Part shown: positions 12,106-23,090 of the stretch, in pieces | Layout: each line of letters starts with the position of its first letter | Position numbering within the stretch: the stretch's first letter is position 1 | Assembly: GCF_000005505.3 (NCBI RefSeq) | Contig: NC_016131.3 | Location: forward strand, 8,081,501-8,145,500 | Length of the DNA: 64,000 nucleotides | Direction of reading: 5' to 3' | Source of the DNA: Brachypodium distachyon | Taxonomy: Eukaryota; Streptophyta; Magnoliopsida; Poales; Poaceae | Program-made: the position numbers and the translations under genes | The notes under the pieces: generated by a model | Seen by the model: the letters and a program-made list of their open reading frames with translations, nothing else | Told to the model about the DNA's origin: nothing | The model's database searches: none

Positions 12106-14136
12106 ATGGTGACGGCTCATGGTGCCGATGCTAGAAGGGACGCTGCGGGAAGTGGCGCGGTCCCAACCAAATCCGGCAGAACGGCGAAGCTCCCCTTGGA
12201 GAAGCGGGAAAATATTGCTGCTCAAGCCGGCACGTCGGCCTTGCCGCCGAAGCCAACTCAGCTCCAGGCCTCCATCGAACGGCTGACTGCACCGGTGGCG
12301 TCGAACGCTAACCCGGCCCAGCTGCAGGCGAAGCTGGAGTTGGAGCGACAAAAACTGCTGAAGGAAGCTGTTGACCTCGCTCACGCGCGGCAACAACTTG
12401 ATATTTGGCTCCGTGAGTATAACAAAGCCCATGGTCTTAGTTCTACTGCATTTACTAACCCTAACCGAGTTGGGGAGGTGCGTAACCGTGGCAAGAACTT
12501 GAAAGCCGAGATGACTAGAGATGGCAGGGGTGTGCCGGCAGTGTCGGCAAGTTTTGCCTCGGCGCTGAAGCCGAAATATAATACCCCTGTCAAGAATCTC
12601 AGAGCTGCTGAGCCTGTGGCCGAAGAGTTGCCGAATCTTACAGGAGAGGCACTCCGGCAGCAGCAGCTGCGCGTGAAAGAGCTGGTCCGCAGAGCTAATG
12701 AGCAGAATGAGGCATACATGAGAATGCACGGCAAGCCCGGTGCATCTTAGGTTATTCACTCGGCAGCAGATGCTGGAGGCTGAGTTGACAGATAAGCGTC
12801 TTCGCCTGGTGGCAAGCGAGACAAAAGTGTCAACTCTGGCCGAGATAAGCAACTAGAGCGCTATGACCCGGCCCTGGCCGAAAAACAGATGGTCAGAAGG
12901 GTTGATGACAGCCAGAGTGGCCTACGTCCCGGCGACAATCACCGAGACGAGAAAGAACGTTACTCGTTTGATCATGGACACCGACCTCGGGGTCCGGCAC
13001 CCAATACTGCTGCAGGTCAGCAGGGTGTCGGGCGCAACCCCCCTTATCGAGGTGAAGATCGCCGGTATGACCGTTACAATGATGGATACTCGGTCATGGG
13101 TGACGAGGGTTATATCAGGCGAGAACGTGATAATCTCGGCCCGCTCGGAGGCCGAGTTGGGAACAGGCAAGTGTCGCCGCTGGACGCCCGACATCGGCTC
13201 GACAGAATCGATCTGTCGGAGCTTCTGGAAGAACAAGGTCCACTGGGACCACGTTGTTTTGCGCATTGGATCATGAGGGAGAGACTAGCCTCCGGGTTTC
13301 CAGCTGCCCAGGGGTACTAGAACATATGCCATACCAAGCCGGAAGATTGGCTGGAAGATTATGTCACTGCAGTAAGTGTGGCAGGCGGCAACTGCAGATG
13401 GGCGGTACGTTATGTACCCCAGATGCTGGTGGGATCGGCAAGGATCTGGCTGAACAATTTGCCGAAAGGCAGCATCAATTGTTGGATAGACTTTGAAGAA
13501 ACTTTTGTCAGGATTTTTACTAGCACTTACAAGAGGCCAAATCACCCCCAGCAGTTGTCCATGTGGAAGCAAAGAGACAACGAGACTAACCGGGATTACC
13601 TGACAAGATGGAACAATCTCTGCAATTCCTGTGAAGGGACAGTGGAATCGCAAGCCATAGCGTGGTTTGCCCAAGGATGCCGGCACGGCAGCATGCTGTG
13701 GCAAAAGCTTCAAAGAGAAATGCCGGCTACTCTACCTGACATGACCAGGATCGCCGACATGTATGCGCTTGGCGATCCGACTCAGCCATCGCTGATGCTG
13801 GCAGAACCACAAAGGGAGCAGCCGACATACAATCCTACCGGGGCATTCCGGAGGAATGATCATCAAGATCACCGCAACAAGAGAAGGGATGACAGGCCGG
13901 ATTACCGATATGGGCCAGCCCATGTCGCCGCTATTCAGGATCAACCTGATGCCGGCTCCAGCCAGCGTCAGAAAACAGGAAATCAGCAGTGGGTCAAGAA
14001 GGGAGAACAAAAGAAGCTCTGGCAGGATAAGCCGAAGTATACGTTCGAGGTGATGCTGGATCAGCCTTGTTGTTTTCACACGACCAACCCCAACAAGCCG
14101 ACGAATCACACAACGCGGCAATGCAGCTGGATGTAG
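12106..14136 (+). pseudogene. Ty3/gypsy Gag of element A, broken
   Basis: One reading frame runs through the region with stops at about 12748, 13318 and 14134 and local frame slips between 12750 and 12890. The N-terminal part is charged, with a coiled-coil-like stretch rich in LELERQKLLKEA (about 12340-12400). The middle is Arg/Asp/Tyr-rich. The Retrotrans_gag domain covers about 13200-13760, with recognisable ARIWLNNLP, WIDFEETF and SMWKQRDNE...YLTRWNNL blocks. A basic Arg/Lys/Gln-rich tail follows. No CCHC knuckle is obvious. The ATG at 12106 is the first plausible in-frame start. It would package element RNA if functional; it is non-functional as it stands. Confidence 0.85.
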
Positions 14137-14857
14137 CGGGCCGAGAACGGAGAGGCAAGTCGGCTGCCCCCTCCCCCACCGCTCACCGGCGCTAACGCGC
14201 AGATTCAGGGACCCTCTCCGGCATATAATGCCGTCAATCAGGTGGAAGACCAAGGTATTGCGCAACATGCCGGAAGAAATGAGTACAAGGAGCATCACCA
14301 AAGCTACACGATCTTCATCACTGAGCCGAGTGACAAGCAAAGTCAGCGCAGGCGAGAGATGGAGGTCAATGCTGTAATGCCGGCTGTTCCGAAGTTCATG
14401 TACTGGTCGGAGCAGGAGATCAACTGGAATCGGGCAGATCACCCCAAGGTTATGCCCAACCCTGTCTGCGTGGGAACCGAAATTCCCCTCTTAATGACTC
14501 TGTCGGCTTTACTGTCTGGTGGGACGACGTGCTCGCCTCAAAAAGCGCACCAGCAGTGCCTCGGGTCTTATCCTCCCGTTATTTTAGAGAAGCGCAGAGT
14601 ACAGACAACAGGTGGCATCAATGTTGGCAAAAGAAAGTTTTCTACTGTCGGCCACGAAGGAGAAAAGAATCCCGGTCAAAGGCTGAATAAGCATGCCGAC
14701 CTGATATGTCGGAATAACTTGGTCTCGACTAAGAGGACTCGGGGTTGTCTCGGCCTCCTTTCCGGCGAGGCCCTTGTAAGCTTCGATGGTTTGTCTATGG
14801 GAAACTGTCGTGGCTCGACATTCTTCCCTGCCGGACCGCAACAGCTTCGGGGACTAG
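14137..14857 (+). other. Gag-protease linker remnant, then non-coding tail and PPT of element A
   Basis: The gag frame resumes after the stop at 14134 and stays open to about 14460. It includes the EINWNRADHPK motif that immediately precedes the aspartic protease in grass Ty3/gypsy polyproteins. Homology then stops: no protease active site, RT, RNase H or integrase follows. The remaining 400 bp lead to a polypurine-type tract GCTTCGGGGACTAG (14844-14857) directly before the 3' LTR. Pol has therefore been lost or was never present. Confidence 0.7.
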
Positions 14858-15011
14858 TGTCGGGGGGATGACCCCGGGTAGGGTTATGACGACACGCTCT
14901 AGCCGAGATGACGAGGGCAAAGCCGGCATGGTCAAGTATGCCGGCATCATAAAGCCAAACTAACGCTAAGCCGACATACCGGGTGTATGCCGGCACGATT
15001 GTCTTATCTTA
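14858..15011 (+). mobile_element. 3' LTR of element A, truncated
   Basis: It repeats the first 155 or so bases of the 5' LTR (10971 onwards) with few differences, then breaks at CTTATCTTATG, where a TGTAACATCC unit begins. The remaining 650 bp or so of the LTR are not seen later in the window. Confidence 0.85.
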
Positions 15012-16465
15012 TGTAACATCCCAAATTTTCAAAACTCTCCATATGCATTGCATTTCATAAGTATCATGCCACCCTTACATTTAATCACATTTAAAACCCT
15101 AAAGTTAACCTAGAAAACCCGTTTACAAAAAGTACTTTTATTTAATTTTGGCCCTTGTTCTTCCTTGGATTAATTGCATTTTAACCCATGAGGGTTTTGG
15201 CATAAAAAGGGTTTAATACATATATAAAGCTATCCCATAATCTGGCTTTTGATTTTGTTTTGAAAGAACAGATTTTTTTTATTAGCTAAAAAGCCCTAAA
15301 GGCTAATTTATAGGCAAAAGTATTTTGAATTATTTTATTTTGAGGGAATTCTTGCCCCAAAGGTTGAATCATATGAAAATATGATTTTATAATTTTTGTT
15401 GCAATTTATTTGGTTTGCTTTCGAGCGTTGAATCAATTTTAGTGTTCAAAAACAGAAAATAGAAAAAGAAAAAGGAAAAGAAGAAAAAAAAGAGAAAGGA
15501 CGGCCGGCCCGGCCAAATGGGCCGAACCGGCCCAACTCCCGTGCGCCCGAGCCGCCCGTGCCGCTGAACGGTGGGCCTCGCCCGTCAGATTCTTCCTCCT
15601 CCAACTACAGCCCCTCTTTTCCCGGCCATGACGCCATCGAGCACGCGCACGGTTCAACCCCGATTTCTCCGCGTCCACTCCCCCAAAGTCCTTTCCGAGC
15701 GCGTCGGTTTGAAGCTCATGTCCTCCTCTCTCTTTCCCCCCTCCACTCGCGCTCGTTACGCTCCCGTTTCATCGCAATTTCTCGCCGAAGAACACCCCCT
15801 GCCGCCGCCTTCTCAAGCTCACCGCCGGCGAACCAATTGGTCCGAGACGCCGCTGCCTACCTCTTTCTCCTCCCCTCCTCCTTGCGCAGCTTGTGACGCG
15901 ATTCATTTTGTCTTTGGAGCCCCGCAACCCCTCGTTGTCGTCCGCCCGAGCTCCGCGGCTGGCCGCCGTTCTTTGGTCGTCCTAGGCGACAAGTCCGTCG
16001 CTCCCGGGGGAAGCCGCCGCCACCACCGAACTCGCCTCACTGAGCCGCGTCCACCCCGCTGCTTCCCGAGCCCGAAGAGTCGGTGGAAACGCCGCGCCGC
16101 CGCTCCCCGTCGCTGCCGCCGATCGCCGGAGACCTAGCCGCCGCCGGTAAGCCCCAAAACCCCCTCTGCCGTCAGATCTCATTTGAACGGCTGAGATTAG
16201 AACAGTTACCGAACCTGTACAGGCCAGTAAGATAGCGCCACGTGTCCCGTATAAAATTAAAACTTATTTCTCGGCCGAAATAAATGGTAACTTTGCAGAA
16301 AAGCCCTGGAACTTCAAAACATCATATCTTTTAAACCGTTTGACCAAATTGAAAGTTCCATACCTTTCTGGAATCCTCACAACTTGTAGAATCTTTTGGC
16401 ACAGTTTAATTTTGACTTTCAACAACTTTAACAGAAGCAAATTGCAAAATGCTTAATTATGGTTT
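15012..16465 (+). mobile_element. TGTAACATCCC unit, copy 1 (LTR-like)
   Basis: Starts TGTAACATCCCAAATTTTCA and matches the unit at 16466 along its whole length: an AT-rich 5' part; a purine-rich AGAAAAAGAAAAAGG stretch; a GGCCCGGCC / AAATGGGCCGAACCGGCCCA block at about 15508-15536; a GC-rich leader; a splice-donor-like CCGGTAAGCCCC (about 16145); and an AT-rich tail. It opens with TG and has a TGTAAC start typical of some Ty3/gypsy LTRs. No coding domain is present; the Pro/Arg/Ser-rich ORFs (15558-16137) look like leader shadows. It is cut by the start of copy 2. Confidence 0.6.
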
Positions 16466-18512
16466 TGTAACATCCCAAAATTTTAAACCTTTACATATGC
16501 ATTGCATTCATGAGCATCATGCCACAATTGCATTTTTGAACCAAGATTTGAATTCCAAAAAGGCTTTGAAAAGAGTTTCCTCTATTTTAAAACCAATAAG
16601 GTTTTGAACATAAAAGGGGTTTATTGCATTATTAAGCTACCCCATATTTTTGGTGTTTAAATTTGGGTACAAAAACTATTTTTTTTAATTACTTATAAAG
16701 CCATAAAGGCAATTTTATAAGCAAAACTATTTTTAAATATTTTATTTTGAAGGTAAATTGGTCCCAAAAGTTGAATCATATTATAATATGATTTTACAAA
16801 TTTTTTGGGATTTATTTGAATTGATTTGGAGTTCAAAAGCAAAAGTTATACAGGAAAAACAGAAAAAGAAAAAAGGAAAGGAAAAAGGAAAAAAGAAGAA
16901 GAGAAGAGCGGACCGGCCCGGCCAAATGGGCCGAACCGGCCCACTTACCTCGCGCGCCCGAGCCCGGCCGCAGCCCCGCCCGAACGCGCGCGCGCCCGAG
17001 GCTGACAGGCGGGGCCCGCCTGTCAGATCCTTTTTCCCTGAAGGAAGGCGCCGCGAATCACGCCGCCGGATCCCACGCGCCGCCGCCGCCGCCATCACCG
17101 CGCCTCTGATTCCGTGCTTCCAAAAGCTTGCCCTGCGCATCCCTACAAAGCCCACGCCCTCCCCTCTCTTTTCCCCCTACTCTCTCTCTCGATTGCGCCC
17201 CCAGGCTGCCCTAATTGCTTGCCGGAGAAGCCCACGGCCGCCGCCATCTTTTGTTCGCCGCCGGTGACACGGTGTGTCCTTGAGTCACATCTCAAGCATT
17301 TTTCCTTCCCCTTGTCCTCGCAAACCTTTTGACGTGCGTGGTTTCTTGTTTCGCGCACCGTAGCTTGCCGTCGACGTCGGCCCGAGGAAGCTCCACCGCC
17401 GCCGTCGTCTTCCGGTTGACCTAGGCGTTGATTTCGTCACCCCCGAGCGGAACCAAGGCGACGAGGAGATCCCCCAAGACGCGACGCGCCTTCTCCGCCC
17501 TTCCTCGAGCCCAGCCATCGCCGGAATCACCCCGCGCCACCGTTCCCGTGCCGTCGCCGCTGTCGAAGCTCGCCGGAGAAGAACCCTAGCGCCGGTAAGC
17601 CCTAGCCTCTCCTCAGCAGTCCGATCCATATCCTAAGGCTAGGATTATATCACTTATGCGAACTGGTACGCGCCAATAAAGAGCTGCCACGTGTCACGGG
17701 TTTTAAATAAAAACTTAATTCCCTATTAGATTAAATGGCAATCTTACAAGAAACCCCTAAAACTTCAAATGATCATATCTTTTAAACCATTTGGCCAAAT
17801 TTGATGTTCTACACCTTTTTGGAAAGCTCTCGGCTTGTATAATCTTTTGGTATAATTTAATTTTAAATTTGAATAATCTAAACCCAGTCTAATTACAGAA
17901 TGGTGTTTAATGCCATTTAATTCATATCTTTTGTTTTAAAAATTCTTTTGACTTGAAACCAGTGCCCAAAAATTTGGTTTAATGTTCTCTGTTCATTGGG
18001 ACAGAGAAATAAAATATTTGATTTAATTAGTTGGCTGTTGTCAATAAAACCTTGTTTTAGGGTTATAATCTTTGGTTTTTGTGTCTTGCAATTAACCTAA
18101 TGTAATAAATCTTTATTGCTAATACTTTTGGACTGGAAGTATAACCTTGTTATTTATCCAAAAAAAACGAACCAAATCATGCCACATGTTTTGCATTGCA
18201 TCATGGCATATTTGTTTTTGCTTGTACTGTATGTTTATGTATGCATTGTTTGCTTGATTATTTTAGTTGTGGCTCATTTGCTTCTACCTTTCCGCTGCTT
18301 GGTTTTGAAAACTCTATTTTGATATGCTAACCCAAGAGGTCATGCAAGGTTGTAAGTACTCTTAAATTCTGGATGAATGCGATGTAATGAAGTATTTTGA
18401 CCTTTGTATCTTGATATTTCATCTCGAAACTGTGTGTGCTAGTGAGTCGATCCAGGGACTAGCAATATCAGCACACGATCGAACCCTGTACGGGGGCGGT
18501 CGCTTCAGATGG
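16466..18512 (+). mobile_element. TGTAACATCCC unit, copy 2 (LTR-like), extending further 3'
   Basis: Begins TGTAACATCCCAAAATTTTA and parallels copy 1 through the same landmarks, including AAATGGGCCGAACCGGCCCA (about 16924-16943) and GCGCCGGTAAGCCCTAG (about 17590). It then runs about 500 bp past the point where copy 1 stops, ending just before the next LTR at 18513. The right terminus is not certain. Copy 2 probably inserted into copy 1, or the two are LTRs of one family in tandem. No protein domain is visible. Confidence 0.55.
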
Positions 18513-19406
18513 TGTCGCACCAGTGGCACCCGGGGTACCACCGTTGCACGACACGTGGGTCGCATCACTGAGTTCCCGGAAGGATCTCACCCCGGGCGGC
18601 AGCTAACGGGCTGCCCGGCAAGTCACCAGCCCGGAAGGGCTGGTGGGGCTCCGGGGAATATTCCTGCCTGTCCGCCTCCCGGGAAGACACTTGCCGGGTG
18701 GGGGGTTTCCCGGGCGGAGGACCCCGTCGTGAGGGTGGGGCCGGGCGAGCAGAGCAGCGGCGCCACGTGGGCGTGCGCCAGGCGCCCAGGGCACAGTCTC
18801 ACCAGAGCGAGGAGTGAAGCGCACGGCGCATTAAATGAGTTGACAGGAGGGGAGTTATCTAGTCAAGTAAACAGTGGCTGTCCAATCCTACTTGTAGTGC
18901 TCTAGACCCCTAGCAGCGGAGTTGGCGCTCCTGCACGCCTACCAGCGCACCGGGGGGGAGTTGCCCTATCTCTCTGCTCGCCACTTGTAATTCATGCACC
19001 GTGGAACCTGGGTATCCCTTGGCTATAAAAGGAGGACCCCCGCCAACGGTCAAAGGGTTCGATCAGCTCACAGTTAGCCTCTAGCATTGGCAGAGAAAGG
19101 TAAGGAACACTTAGCCAAAGGGAGAGAGTACCCGGGAACTCACCCGGCAACCTGTAAACACTTGGTTTGCGATAATACAAGCTCAGACAAGCAGGACGTA
19201 GGGTTTTACACCTCCGGGTGGTCCGAACCTGGGTAAAACATGCGTGCATGTGTTCCTAGCTTGCATGCATTCTGGGTGCACCTCTTTGCAGGTTACGTAC
19301 GCCATCGGCCACGCCGGCGATCGCCGGAGCGATCCCCGTCGCCCCGGCCGAACCTAAAAGGGGGTGTGCCAGCATGCCCACGGTGTCGGAGCCCCGTGCG
19401 AGGACA
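18513..19406 (+). mobile_element. 5' LTR of a Tat-lineage Ty3/gypsy element (element B)
   Basis: An 894-bp LTR opening TGTCGCACCAGTGGCACCCG and closing GTGCGAGGACA. It matches the solo LTR at 54405-55318 over its length, sharing the TATAAAAGGAGGACCCCCGCC block. A PBS follows 2 nt after the end. The 3' LTR of this element is not in the window. Confidence 0.88.
19024..19030 (+). promoter_or_regulatory. TATA box of the element B LTR
   Basis: TATAAAA precedes GGAGGACCCCCGCC. The same arrangement occurs in the solo LTR (54944-54950), which supports it as the promoter core. Confidence 0.65.
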
Positions 19407-19408
19407 TC

Positions 19409-19427
19409 TGGCGCGCCAGGTAGGGGG
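19409..19427 (+). other. Primer-binding site of element B
   Basis: TGGCGCGCCAGGTAGGGGG begins 2 nt after the LTR end, the position expected for tRNA-primed reverse transcription. Confidence 0.7.
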
Positions 19428-19721
19428 CGCGAGAGGAGAGCTCGCCGGTGACCGCTGGCGGCAGTGTCTGCATCAACGTCGGCCTCGTCTTCTTCGCCGA
19501 CGGAGACGGTCACCATGCCCCCCGAGCGGGCTGGTGACCCCCGGATTGATGCGCGTGAGGCCCCAGCGGCACACACGCGGTCGCACGACGCGCGACCCGC
19601 GTCGGGGGCCCAAGAGAACCCTGAGCCCTCACGAGTGCAGCAATCACAGCTGCCTCTCCCGCCTCCTCGGCCGTCAGCCGACAACCGGCTGAGGGGGCCG
19701 GCGGCCCCCAGCGCTAGGGCC

Positions 19722-21075
19722 TGTTGGAGATATGCCCTAGAGGCAATCATGTGATGATGTTATTTCCTATGTATTCATGAGTTATTGTTATTGTCCTTGA
19801 ACATCATCACTGATATGTATCAATAAATACGTGATTTGTTTGTGAGACTATGTATTCTATGATGTTGTTCTAATGGTCCCTAGTCATTGAGGTTATGCGG
19901 ACACATAATCTAGACTAGCAATGTGAATCAGTATGATGACTATGTTTCACAAGTCATAGGGCAAGGTGTTGCCGACTGATAGCATGGACTCGACAATGAG
20001 ATTGTTGAGTCGGAAAGACCCGCACTGAGACACAACGAGATGATTGTCATTTGTTAGTCTCAAGTACGATGTATATGCCAGTCCTAGACCTGAGGTCATC
20101 GCATGAGCTTGGGATGTGAATCGGCCTACTTAGGGGTTACCAAACGCTACTCCGTAACTGGGTGGTTATAAAGGTAGCTTTCGGGTTTGCTGAGAAGCAT
20201 GCTGCGAGTCATGGTTGAACAAGATGGGATTTGCCCCTCCTGTTCGGAGAGATATCTCTGGGCCCTCTCGAGTGATCAGATTCGGAAAGCATGGCCATGC
20301 GACTTGGGTTAAGTGTTAACCCGTTCGGAAATCTGTATCACAGGAACGAGAAGAGACTCGAGCTATCCACAAGGATGACAAGCACTCGCCTTGAGCTCGA
20401 CACACATATCGTGAGGCAAAAGGAATGTTGCATATGACACATTGTATGGTTCGTCAATATACCTTGTGGTTACTTGGGAGTTGGCATGTGCTGCTAGGCG
20501 CCGCTACCAACTATCGACTTGAGTCGGTGCCAGTGGACGAGTAAGGTGTTACTCGGGCCCGCAGTCCGAGCTCGTAGTCGTGTCCGACTGACCACGAACC
20601 TGAAGGGTCACACGCTTAAGGGGTGGGAACCGAGTTGGATCGGATCCAACTCGTATCGGGCTTAGACTCCTAACGGGCCTCAAGTGTTGAGCCCACTAGG
20701 GACGTCTATATAAGTGGAGGAGACCAACCCGTCTAGGGTTACACCAATTCAGACGCGAGTTAGACTCGGCCGTCACACCTCCACGCCCAAAGCCTTGCGA
20801 TCGGATCTAGCAGTCCGCCGCACGGAGTTTCTCCCTGTAAGTGTGGATACCTCGGAGGCGCTGCACCTGCGGCGCTTGGACGAACTGTTCGTGGGATCGG
20901 TGAGGAGGAGCAGGCTGTTCGACTACTCAGCATCGACGCGCTACATCGACTCTACTTCCGCTACGGGTCTGCGCGTCTAGTGGTAATCTCGTGATCCATT
21001 ATCTACAGCATTGATCCGGGCGGAAGCGGTAGAAATTTTATTTTGTGCTAGTGTAGCGTACCGCGTTCCCCAACA
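19722..21075 (+). mobile_element. Solo LTR, Ty1/copia BARE/Angela-like
   Basis: A 1354-bp block opening TGTTGGAGATATGCCCTAGA, the hallmark start of BARE/WIS/Angela LTRs, and closing TTCCCCAACA (TGTTGG...CCAACA inverted ends). It is flanked by GGGCC (19717-19721) and GGGCT (21076-21080), a 5-bp target duplication with one difference. A TATATAA box is at 20707. No internal copia sequence is present, so this is an LTR-LTR recombination product inserted in the leader of element B. Confidence 0.85.
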
Positions 21076-21080
21076 GGGCT

Positions 21081-23090
21081 AGCCGCGTGAGCGGGCATGG
21101 TGCTGCCCATACTGGCCAACGAGTCGAATCGCGGGCCGAGGACATGCAGCGTCAACTGCGCCATGAGCATACCGCATCGTGAGCGACGCCCGGGGGCACG
21201 CACCCCGCGCACCCGGATGCGTCCGGGGGTAGAGCGGATAGCAGCCGCTCGGGAAACTGGCTGCCTCCCACGCGAACCCCGGCAGAAGCAATCATCGCCG
21301 CGCGGGTCATGGTGCGGTACGAGCCGCAACAGGGCACGCCGGCTCACGAGACGTGGGGCGAAGAGTTGGATGCGCTCCTCGCGCTCGTTGCCCAACAGCC
21401 GCAAGGTAAGGGCGTCCCGTCAGGCTCCGGCCGCGGGCAGAACCTGGAGCGTGGAGACGCTCCCTGCGCCTCGCGTTAAGGGGAGAACCCTCCTCCGCAG
21501 GGAGGCCAGGGAGACGGGGACCCGAAGGGGTCCTCGGACTCGTCACCCACGGTCACACGGGGTGACGCGCGTGCCATCTTGAATGCCCGCCAGCAAGAAG
21601 ATCTACGCCAACGCTTAGAGCGCCGGCGTCGGCGCGAGGTAGAGCGCCCACGCCCGCAGGAGCAGGAGGATGTGCCTATGGGCCTCGAGGACGGCTGCAC
21701 CGCCTTTACGCGCGAGCTGCGGCGGGTGACATGGCCTCGCAAGTTTCGAGCGCCAGCGCTTGGCACGTACGACGGGACCGCGAATCCCAAGGATTTCGTC
21801 CTGACCTACATGTTGGGGATGCGTGCCATCGGCGCCGACGACAAGTTCAGGGCCAACTGGTTCCCGATGGTCCTGAAAGGATCAGTGAGAACCTAGCTGC
21901 TCAACCTGCCCGTCGGGTCCGTCGCCACGTGGGCGGATCTGCGCGAGCAGTTTGTGAGCGCGTTCCAGGGCAGCTTCAAGAGCCCGGGAACCATGGCAAA
22001 ACTGCACACCATCGTGCAGAAGCCGGGAGAGACATTGCGGAGCTTCGTCAACTGCTTCTCCAACCTGTCCTATTCTATCTCGGAGGCAGAGGCAGCTGCC
22101 ATCGTCAACACCTTCGCCATCAACGTCCGCGACCCCAAGATGCGCGAGAAGCTGAGCACGCATCGGATCCGGACGACACAGGATCTATACGCCGTGGCGC
22201 ACAAGTGCGCCATGGCCGAGGAAGGGCGCTTAGCGCCCGAGCTAGCAGCCAAGGCTGCCGCGAGTCCTGGCGAGGGTTCGCAGAAGAAGGGTTCCCGCAA
22301 GCGCAGCGGGAAACAGGTTCTCGCTGTGGATTCGGGGGCTATTGCCGCGAGACCGGCAAAGAAGGCCTCGCCGGGAGGCGGGCCTAGTGGCCAGCAGGGC
22401 GACGCGCCCCGCTGCCCCATCCACAACAACTCCACCCATGACGCGCAGGACTGCCGCATCCTGTAGGGGATCAAGCAGTGGCGCGAGCAACGCCATGAGG
22501 AGCGCCGCGCTGCTGGTGCCTGCTTCAACTGCGGCGACATCGGGCATCTCTCTCGAGATTGCCCGAACGACCCCAGAGCGAGGCCGAGGCCTGCCGGCAA
22601 TGGCGCCGGCAGGGACAAACCCCAGGGGGGACGCGGCCAGGCCTGCGCGGGCAGGGAGCGCCCTCCCCGGGGACGCGACAGGGCTCGCGCTGAGGAACAG
22701 CACGAGTCCGACTACACTGGCGGCGACGAGCCAGGCTTCCAGGAGCCTTGCGGCGTCACCTGCATCCATGGGGGAACCTATGCTCTCCCATCCCATGCCG
22801 CGGTGAAGCACCTCACCCGCGACATGTGTGCGCTGCTGCCGGGCGCGGAGCCGCAGCAACCGCTGAAGTGGTCGCGCGTGCCGATCACCTTCAACACTGA
22901 CGATCACCCAGCGCGGCAGCTGGGTTCAGGGGTAATACCCTTCGTCGTCTCACCGATCATTAGCAACATGACGGTGACCAAGGTACTGGTGGACAATGGA
23001 GCGGGGCTCAACCTCCTGTCCGCCAGGCTGGTGGAGATGCTCCAGTTGCCGGTAGAGCAGCTGAAGTCCACCGACCCGTTCCGGGGGTGA
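21081..23090 (+). pseudogene. Element B Gag-protease, with two in-frame stops
   Basis: A single frame covers most of this region, interrupted by TAG at 21894-21896 and 22464-22466. The Retrotrans_gag core lies at about 21700-22230, with the TYDGTANPKDF, WADLREQFVSAFQG and ETLRSFVNCFSNL blocks. A CCHC zinc knuckle (CFNCGDIGHLSRDC) is at 22521-22562. The same frame continues into the aspartic protease (about 22860-23085), whose active site reads VDNGAGLNLL, a variant of the usual D-[ST]-G-A. A frameshift near 23085 moves the rest of the protease into another frame (23087-23280). The extreme N-terminus (21081-21580) is Arg/Pro-rich and its start is unclear. Confidence 0.85.

Noticed and set aside
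15558..17629. Pro/Arg/Ser-rich ORFs in the TGTAACATCC units
   Set aside because: Low-complexity reading of a GC-rich leader on both strands, with no domain and no conservation of frame between the two copies.
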